From UBA1413 sp964472165 (GTDB taxonomy: Bacteria > Bacteroidota > Bacteroidia > Bacteroidales > Prolixibacteraceae): a DNA stretch of 26,154 nucleotides. A program made the position numbers and the translations under genes. The stretch is from assembly GCA_964472165.1 (NCBI GenBank), contig CAYYJE010000041.1, forward strand, positions 1 to 26,154, in the 5' to 3' direction. Below are positions 21,416 to 26,154 of this stretch, piece after piece; positions within the stretch are counted from its first letter, which is position 1; every line of letters starts with the position of its first letter. Under the pieces are notes generated by a model. It had not been told where the DNA came from. It made no database searches and saw nothing but the letters and a program-made list of their open reading frames with translations.

Positions 21416-22881
21416 ATGGTGATGCTATTTCTGGAAAATATTTCCCTGCGCCGCTTCCACACATTTGCAACGGAGGCGAAAGCGCGTTACTATCTGGAAT
21501 TCTCTTCAGCGGATGAACTCCGGGAGATGTGGAAGGCCCGTCCCGGGTTGTTCAGCCAGGTTTTGGTCATGGGCGGCGGCAGCAATTTGCTTTTTACCGG
21601 CGATTACCCCGGAATGGTGATCCGGCCGGCAGTGACCGGAATTGCGTTGGAAAAGGAGGATGACCGGCATGTGTGGCTTCGCGCCGGAGCCGGCGTGGTG
21701 TGGGATGATTTTGTCAGCTTTGCCGTGGATGCGGGGTGGGGGGGAGTCGAAAATCTCTCGTTGATTCCCGGCATGGTTGGGGCAGTACCTGTGCAGAATA
21801 TCGGAGCATACGGCTGCGAGGCCGCCAGCGTGATCAGCTCGGTGACCGGCGTGGAATTTCCATCGGGTGAAATCAGGGACTACGACGCATCCTCATGCCG
21901 GTTTGCATACCGCTCTTCGCTCTTCAAAGAACAACTCCGGGAGAAATTCATCATCACCTCGGTGGTCTTCAGACTGGACAAGGCACCACGGCTGAAGCTG
22001 GAATACGGCGAACTGAAAATGGAGGTTATGAAGAAGTTCAAAGGTTCAAAGGCTTCGCCGTTCAAGGGTTCAGGTGTTGTGGACGTTGCCGGGGTTGGTG
22101 AGGCAGATAATACTGAGTCCAATGTCCAATATCCAATATCCCATATCCAATCTGAAGAGGTGAAGGATGAGGGAGCAAACGACAGCAGGTTAGGAACGCC
22201 ACTTAAGACGAAAGACTTAAACCTAACGACTTCCAATGAGGTTGAGGTTAAGGCTAAGGCTAAGGCTAAGATGAATGGCGAAGCCTCATTTAAGATTAAA
22301 GACTTAAGACTTGAGATTTCTCAAGTGCGGGAGGCGGTGATCAGGATTCGCAGAGGGAAGTTGCCTGATCCTGCCCTGCTGGGAAATGCAGGGAGCTTCT
22401 TCAAAAATCCGGTTGTAAGGAAAGAAGCGGCAGAAAAGCTGAAGGCGGCTTTCCCGGGCATGCCGCTTTATCCGGCCGGTGAAACTGCAGCACACGGTTC
22501 CGGGGAGGAAAGGATGAAATTGTCGGCGGGATNNNNNNNNNNNNNNNNNNNNNNNNNNNNNNNNNNNNNNNNNNNNNNNNNNNNNNNNNNNNNNNNNNNN
22601 NNNNNNNNNNNNNNNNNNNNNNNNNNNNNNNNGGTGAAACTGCAGCACACGGTTCCGGGGAGGAAAGGATGAAATTGTCGGCGGGATGGCTGATCGACCA
22701 GTGCGATTGGAAAGGCTTTCGCAGGGGGGATGCAGGTGTCCACCGCGACCATGCCCTGGTCCTTGTCAACTACGGCGATGCCTCCGGAATGGAGATCTTT
22801 AAGTTGTCGGAAGAGATCCGGTTCTCGGTGCGTAAGCGCTTCGGGGTGGAGCTGGAAAGGGAAGTCATTGTTGTCGGATAA
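21416..22881 (+). CDS. murB: UDP-N-acetylenolpyruvoylglucosamine reductase, with large insertion and a false gap
   Basis: MurB reduces UDP-GlcNAc-enolpyruvate to UDP-MurNAc with NADPH and FAD in peptidoglycan precursor synthesis. FAD-domain motifs are GGGSNLLF (53-60), SLIPGMVGAVPVQNIGAYG (115-133) and CRFAYRSSLF (161-170). The C-terminal domain has GNAGSFFKNP with the proton-donor serine, KLSAGWLIDQ, and the late glutamate in ELEREV. Residues 206-298 are a low-complexity stretch absent from the family, lying between LEYGEL and the normal ISQVREAVIRIR. The scaffold breaks the frame at 22533-22632, but the 55 bp on either side of the N-run are identical. Deleting 155 bp (gap plus one copy) gives 437 codons in one frame, matching a usual length of roughly 340 aa plus the insert. 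The start is ATG 21416 or 21422. Without that correction it would look like two broken ORFs. Confidence 0.93.
22031..22309 (+). repeat. In-frame simple-repeat insertion within murB
   Basis: These 279 bp encode 93 residues rich in Lys, Ser, Glu and Ala. They are built from small repeats: TTCAAAGG variants (22037-22076), CCAATATC variants (22119-22151), AAGACTTAA variants (22203-22220 and 22299-22309) and GAGGTT/AAGGCT units (22239-22270). The last group is the complement of the intergenic hexamer repeat at 189-262. There is no stop codon and the frame is kept. Confidence 0.8.
22533..22632. other. Spurious assembly gap (100 N) with 55-bp duplicated flanks
   Basis: The 55 bp before the gap (22478-22532) and after it (22633-22687) are identical and both encode murB residues. 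Collapsing them restores one continuous murB frame. This is an unmerged contig overlap, not missing DNA or a biological duplication. Confidence 0.93.
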
Positions 22882-22974
22882 ATTAACCTCTTAGACGCAA
22901 ATGTGAAGGGACTGAGAGACTTAGAGACCGGATCACGAAGTGCAGCGGAGTCTTGGCTCAGACGAGACCGGGTT

Positions 22975-22994
22975 ACCGGATCACCGGATCACCG
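22975..22994. repeat. Short tandem repeat, 8-bp unit (ACCGGATC)
   Basis: Two full ACCGGATC octamers and a partial third lie in the 124-bp gap between the convergent murB and exonuclease genes. A further CCGGATCAC occurs at 22928-22936. The surrounding gap (22882-23005) is otherwise featureless; no convincing terminator is seen. Confidence 0.7.
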
Positions 22995-23005
22995 AAAGTT
23001 TTTAC

Positions 23006-23728
23006 TCAGACCGCTTCCAGTTTCTCAAACGGGATGATTTCAAGTCCCTTGTATTTAAGGAAAAGGTTGGCGACTGCCAGGGTGTCTTTTTCGCAATATC
23101 TGACGATGCGGTCCAGGTCGTCTTCCCCGTAATAGACGCGGGCCACCTGGCTGCCGTCGATGTCGTCCTTGGGGGTGGGAATGCCGAAGAGGGCACACAG
23201 CAACGCCAGTGAGGTGTAGTGTTTGAAATCGCCGAATTTCCACAGTTGCAGTGTATCGATCAGGGTATCTTTTACCTCCCAGGGTTTGGCCCCTGCCACA
23301 TCGAGAATCCGGGGCAGCGGCAATCCGTGAACCAGCATACGGCGGGCGATCCAGGGATAGTCGAACTCCTGGCCATTGTGGGCGCACAACCGTTTTTTCC
23401 CGGCCCTTTCCGATTTTTCAAGCGCCTGGGTAAACTCCTGCAGCAGCTTTTTCTCATCCCTGTCGTGGAACGATTTTACGCGATAGGTCCATTCCCCCTT
23501 TTTCTGGTAAAGGTATCCCATGGAGATGACGATGATCTTTCCGAATTCGGCAAAGATGCCTGCCCTGTCGTAGAGCCGGGAAGGATCATTTTCAGGGGTG
23601 ACCTGGTTTTTCATTTTATCATCCCACAGTTTTTGCCAGTGGGGTTCCAGCTCTTCATAGCCGGTAACAGCGGGTACCGTTTCGATATCCAGAAAAAGGA
23701 TCTCTTCCGGTTGGATATGGTCAAGCAT
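23006..23728 (-). CDS. DnaQ-like 3'-5' exonuclease (PolB-exonuclease-related)
   Basis: A 240-aa protein with the DEDDy exonuclease motifs: Exo I in LFLDIETVP (Asp14, Glu16), Exo II in CAHNGQEFDYPWI (Asp123) and Exo III YCEKD (Tyr211, Asp215). The spacing and the stretch GKIIVISMG match the stand-alone predicted 3'-5' exonucleases related to the proofreading domain of family B DNA polymerases (PF10108-like). It would degrade DNA or RNA from the 3' end with two metal ions; no polymerase domain is attached. The start ATG lies within the last 8 bp of udk, so the two are co-transcribed and probably translationally coupled. The cellular role is not known; repair or RNA turnover are both possible. 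Confidence 0.87.
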   Translation of the reverse strand: MLDHIQPEEILFLDIETVPAVTGYEELEPHWQKLWDDKMKNQVTPENDPSRLYDRAGIFAEFGKIIVISMGYLYQKKGEWTYRVKSFHDRDEKKLLQEFTQALEKSERAGKKRLCAHNGQEFDYPWIARRMLVHGLPLPRILDVAGAKPWEVKDTLIDTLQLWKFGDFKHYTSLALLCALFGIPTPKDDIDGSQVARVYYGEDDLDRIVRYCEKDTLAVANLFLKYKGLEIIPFEKLEAV

Positions 23729-24350
23729 TTTTTTGGGGATGTTTTTTCAGGATTTGTTTGATGTAATGGGTAAGAATCTCAATGGCTTTCTGGTTCAGAC
23801 CGCCCTGAGGCACGATGATGTCGGCGAAATTCTTGGTAGGTTCAATGAATTGCATATGGCTGGGGCGCACGGTTTTTTCATACCGGTCCAACACGGTTTC
23901 CACATCCCGTCCCCGCTCCATGATGTCGCGGCGGATTACCCGGGATAACCGCACATCGGAGGCACAATCGACATACACCTTGACATCCATTAGGTTACGC
24001 AGATTCTCGTCGGCGAGGCACAGAATTCCTTCCACAATCAGCACATGCCGCGGTTCAACGGGAATGACCTCCGGTTGCCGGGTGCAGGTGATAAAGGAAT
24101 AAGTAGGTTGGTATACCGTCTGCCCGTTTTTCAGCGCACGGATATGTTCCACCATCAGTTCAAACTCAATGGCGTCGGGTCTGTCAAAGTTCTTTTTCCG
24201 CCGTTCTTCCAACGAAAGATGGCTGTTGTCGTAGTAATAGGAATCATGCGACAGGATGGCCACCTCTCCTTCGGTAAACGATTCGGCAATCTTGTTGACC
24301 ACCGTTGTTTTTCCGGAACCTGTACCTCCGGCAATTCCAATTATGAGCAT
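23721..24350 (-). CDS. udk: Uridine kinase
   Basis: Uridine kinase phosphorylates uridine and cytidine to UMP and CMP in pyrimidine salvage. The 209-aa protein begins with the P-loop GIAGGTGSGKTT (5-16). It continues with HDSYYYDNSHLSLEERRKKN, the DRPDAIEF substrate loop, and RRDIMERGRD near 140, all standard for Udk. Length is normal. It is the first gene of a pair with the exonuclease, overlapping it by 8 bp, and is transcribed away from the Dabb gene across a 116-bp divergent gap. Nothing links nucleoside salvage to the exonuclease beyond the shared transcript, although nuclease products could feed salvage. Confidence 0.95.
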   Translation of the reverse strand: MLIIGIAGGTGSGKTTVVNKIAESFTEGEVAILSHDSYYYDNSHLSLEERRKKNFDRPDAIEFELMVEHIRALKNGQTVYQPTYSFITCTRQPEVIPVEPRHVLIVEGILCLADENLRNLMDVKVYVDCASDVRLSRVIRRDIMERGRDVETVLDRYEKTVRPSHMQFIEPTKNFADIIVPQGGLNQKAIEILTHYIKQILKKHPQKNA

Positions 24351-24420
24351 ACTTTATAAGGCTTTTGTTAAAATTCCGGGTAAAAGCTTACCCCATCCGT
24401 TCACTCAGCTAAATTAGTTT

Positions 24421-24428
24421 TAATTTCG
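24421..24428 (+). promoter_or_regulatory. Possible -7 box for the Dabb-manA-engB run (TAATTTCG)
   Basis: TAATTTCG resembles the TAnnTTTG consensus with one mismatch and occurs 38 bp before the Dabb gene. The same octamer precedes fprA on the other strand. There is no clear -33 element. Confidence 0.25.
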
Positions 24429-24466
24429 CACGATAATAATCACCTCACCAAAATTGAATGTAAATT

Positions 24467-24784
24467 ATGATCACACATATCGTGCTTTTCAGACTGAAGG
24501 AGTATTCTGCCCCGGAAAAAGCGGCCCTGAGAACGGAGTTGAAGCAAAAACTGGAGGCGTTGAAAGGGACGATCGGGGTGATTGTTCAGCTCGATGTCTT
24601 CCTTAACGAACTTCACGAAGAGAAGAATTACGATTTGATGTTGTTCTCCCGTTTCCGTAATGCGGAAGATATGGAGACTTACCGTGTTCATCCTGCACAC
24701 CAGGAGGTGGTAGCGCGAATCGGAGAGGTGGCTGCATCGAGGGCTGCCATCGACTATACCACTGAAATGGCCCTTAATTCCTGA
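24467..24784 (+). CDS. Dabb-family stress-responsive A/B barrel protein
   Basis: A 105-aa protein starting MITHIVLFRLKEYS, with the Dabb-domain features: the first strand HIVLFRLK, a middle stretch NYDLMLFSRFRNAEDMETY and the C-terminal HPAHQEVV. Dabb proteins are small dimeric alpha/beta barrels. Some are enzymes in polyketide or terpene pathways, but most bacterial ones are uncharacterised and the stress label derives from plant members. It lies 5 bp upstream of manA and probably shares its transcript. No function can be inferred beyond fold. Confidence 0.88.
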   Translation: MITHIVLFRLKEYSAPEKAALRTELKQKLEALKGTIGVIVQLDVFLNELHEEKNYDLMLFSRFRNAEDMETYRVHPAHQEVVARIGEVAASRAAIDYTTEMALNS

Positions 24785-24789
24785 AAATC

Positions 24790-25773
24790 ATGGGGAATCT
24801 CTATCCACTGAAATTCGCCCCCTCATTCAAGGAACGGTTGTGGGGCGGTAACCGGATGCACAAGGTGCTGAACAAACCTTCGTGTCCTCTTGAAAAATGC
24901 GGTGAAAGCTGGGAACTTTCGGCTGTGGAAGGTCATGTGTCGGTGATTTCCAACGGTTTTCTGGCAGGCAACAACCTGCAGGAGCTCGTTGAGGTTTACA
25001 TGGGTGACCTTGTAGGTGACAAGGTATATGACCGCTTCGGAATAGAGTTTCCGCTTCTGATCAAGTTCATCGATGCCGAAGATGACCTTTCGATACAGGT
25101 GCATCCCAACGATGAGCTGTCGAAGAAGCGCCATTCGGCCTATGGAAAAACGGAGATGTGGTACGTGGTGGATGCCGACCCCGGAGCCCGGCTGATCTCC
25201 GGTTTCAACCAGGAAGTGGACCGGGAAAAGTACATTTCGTACCTGCAGCAGGGACGGATTCAGGAACTTCTCCTTTCTGAGGAAGTATTCCCAGGCGATG
25301 TTTTTTTCATCCCTGCCGGGAGAGTTCATGCCATCGGAAAGGGAATCCTCCTGGCTGAAATTCAGCAGACTTCCGATGTGACCTATCGTATTTTTGACTT
25401 CAACAGGGTTGACAAACACGGGAAACCCAGGAAGCTTCATACCGACCTGGCACTGGATGCCATAGACTTCTCCTGGAAGGAAGGAAACAAAGTCGGCTAC
25501 GACAGGAAGAAAAACAGTCCTGTGGAGCTGGCAGTCTGTCCCTGGTTCACCACCAACCTTCTGGAGCTGGACCAGATGGTGGAGAAGGATTTTTCGCAGC
25601 GTGATACTTTTGTAATTTACATGGGAATCGGTGGGGCTGTGCGGCTGGTATGGCGCGATGGAGAAGAAACCATCGGGAAAGGTGAAACGGCACTGGTTCC
25701 CGCTGTTCTCGAAGAATTCAGGCTGGAGCCCCTTAACGGGGAAGCCCGGCTTCTGGAAGTGTATATAGATTAA
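24790..25773 (+). CDS. manA: Mannose-6-phosphate isomerase, type I-like (class I, short)
   Basis: ManA interconverts fructose 6-phosphate and mannose 6-phosphate, supplying GDP-mannose synthesis. The zinc-site motifs are present: QVHPNDE (Gln103, His105), GKTEMWYVV (Glu122) and GRVHAIGKG (His180), followed by LLAEIQQTSDVTYRIFDFNR, which includes the conserved catalytic arginine. The N-terminus PLKFAPSFKERLWGG is typical of the 320-aa class common in Bacteroidota and Firmicutes, shorter than the enterobacterial enzyme. It is sandwiched between the Dabb gene (5-bp gap) and engB (5-bp gap), consistent with one transcript. Start ATG at 24790 is the only sensible choice. Confidence 0.95.
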   Translation: MGNLYPLKFAPSFKERLWGGNRMHKVLNKPSCPLEKCGESWELSAVEGHVSVISNGFLAGNNLQELVEVYMGDLVGDKVYDRFGIEFPLLIKFIDAEDDLSIQVHPNDELSKKRHSAYGKTEMWYVVDADPGARLISGFNQEVDREKYISYLQQGRIQELLLSEEVFPGDVFFIPAGRVHAIGKGILLAEIQQTSDVTYRIFDFNRVDKHGKPRKLHTDLALDAIDFSWKEGNKVGYDRKKNSPVELAVCPWFTTNLLELDQMVEKDFSQRDTFVIYMGIGGAVRLVWRDGEETIGKGETALVPAVLEEFRLEPLNGEARLLEVYID

Positions 25774-25778
25774 AGCAC

Positions 25779-26154
25779 ATGGAGATAAAACAAGCCCGGT
25801 TTTTAGTCAGCAACAGCGATGTCACGAAGTGCCCCAGGCCCGATAAGCCTGAGTTCGCCTTTATCGGAAGATCGAATGTGGGCAAATCCTCCCTGATCAA
25901 CATGCTCACCAACAGCAAGTCGCTGGCCAAAACTTCCGAAAAACCCGGAAAAACAAGGCTGATCAACCATTTCCTGATCAATGAGTCGTGGTACCTGGTC
26001 GACTTGCCCGGATATGGTTACGCCAAGGTACCCAAATCGGAACGGGAGAAATGGGAAAACTCTTTCCGGAGCTATGTCCTTCAGCGTACAAACCTCAACT
26101 GTCTTTTTGTGCTGATCGACATCCGGCATCCTGCCCTGGAAGCCGACCTGGAAT
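25779..26154 (+). CDS. engB: Ribosome biogenesis GTP-binding protein YihA/YsxC/EngB, 5' part
   Basis: The window ends inside this gene after 125 codons. EngB is an essential GTPase needed for assembly of the large ribosomal subunit. The GTPase motifs visible are G1 GRSNVGKSS (30-38), G2 in KPGKTRLINHF (55-65) and G3 DLPGYGYAK (75-83); the G4 motif would lie beyond the edge. MEIKQARFLVSNSDVTKCP is a normal EngB N-terminus, so ATG 25779, 5 bp after the manA stop, is the start. It is likely the third gene of the Dabb-manA-engB transcript. Confidence 0.94.
   Translation, partial: MEIKQARFLVSNSDVTKCPRPDKPEFAFIGRSNVGKSSLINMLTNSKSLAKTSEKPGKTRLINHFLINESWYLVDLPGYGYAKVPKSEREKWENSFRSYVLQRTNLNCLFVLIDIRHPALEADLE

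Noticed and set aside
22478..22881. murB as a pseudogene or programmed frameshift
   Set aside because: The frame change is fully explained by an unmerged 55-bp contig overlap plus 100 placeholder N.

Overview
The window reads as part of a metagenome-assembled or draft scaffold from an anaerobic member of the Bacteroidota, most likely Bacteroidales or Marinilabiliales-like. The evidence is the protein types (GyrB, MaeB, MurB, a glycosyltransferase starting KKIIVSVTNDL, a large TPR protein paired with an outer-membrane barrel), the weak Shine-Dalgarno sequences, and several promoter-like TAnnTTTG or TAnnTTCG boxes close to start codons. A flavodiiron protein and a heterodisulfide-reductase-type electron transfer cluster point to anaerobic life. 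Two runs of exactly 100 N are scaffold gaps, and both are bordered by 55-bp repeated sequence, as expected from a de Bruijn assembler using k=55.

Layout: the last 26 codons of a LuxR-type regulator lie at the left edge, followed by simple-repeat DNA and a dyad-rich promoter region. At 386-5413 (+) is a five-gene hdr-like operon: two small ferredoxins, an HdrB-like protein, a short HdrA-like flavoprotein, and a membrane cytochrome-b/FeS/two-CCG fusion. Converging on it are maeB, a LOG-family gene and gyrB (all -). Next on the minus strand is a TPR-protein/outer-membrane-barrel operon with a clear terminator and a structured-looking leader. ftsE (+) follows. Then comes a DUF559 nuclease-like gene packed between two different arrays of palindromic repeats, and then the flavodiiron gene fprA (-). 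mltG (+) converges on a glycosyltransferase (-). murB (+) carries a roughly 93-codon in-frame low-complexity insertion and a spurious gap. A DnaQ-like exonuclease and udk (-) overlap each other. The window ends with a Dabb protein, manA and the start of engB (+).

How the genes work together: the hdr-like operon can be pictured as a soluble FeS/flavin module (HdrABC-like) passing electrons to or from a membrane quinone-reactive subunit whose architecture resembles the EMO-type (DUF224) membrane FeS oxidoreductases. No hydrogenase, FrhB/MvhD or Flox partner is adjacent, so the electron donor is unknown. Cell-wall genes (murB, mltG, ftsE) and central-metabolism genes (maeB, manA, udk) are ordinary housekeeping.

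The observations most worth a second look are the hdr/EMO-like cluster, the DUF559 gene flanked by palindromic repeat arrays (possibly a REP-like mobile unit), the repeat-derived insertion in murB, and the recurring 8-bp-unit tandem repeats between genes. All assignments come from reading the sequence; no database search was done.
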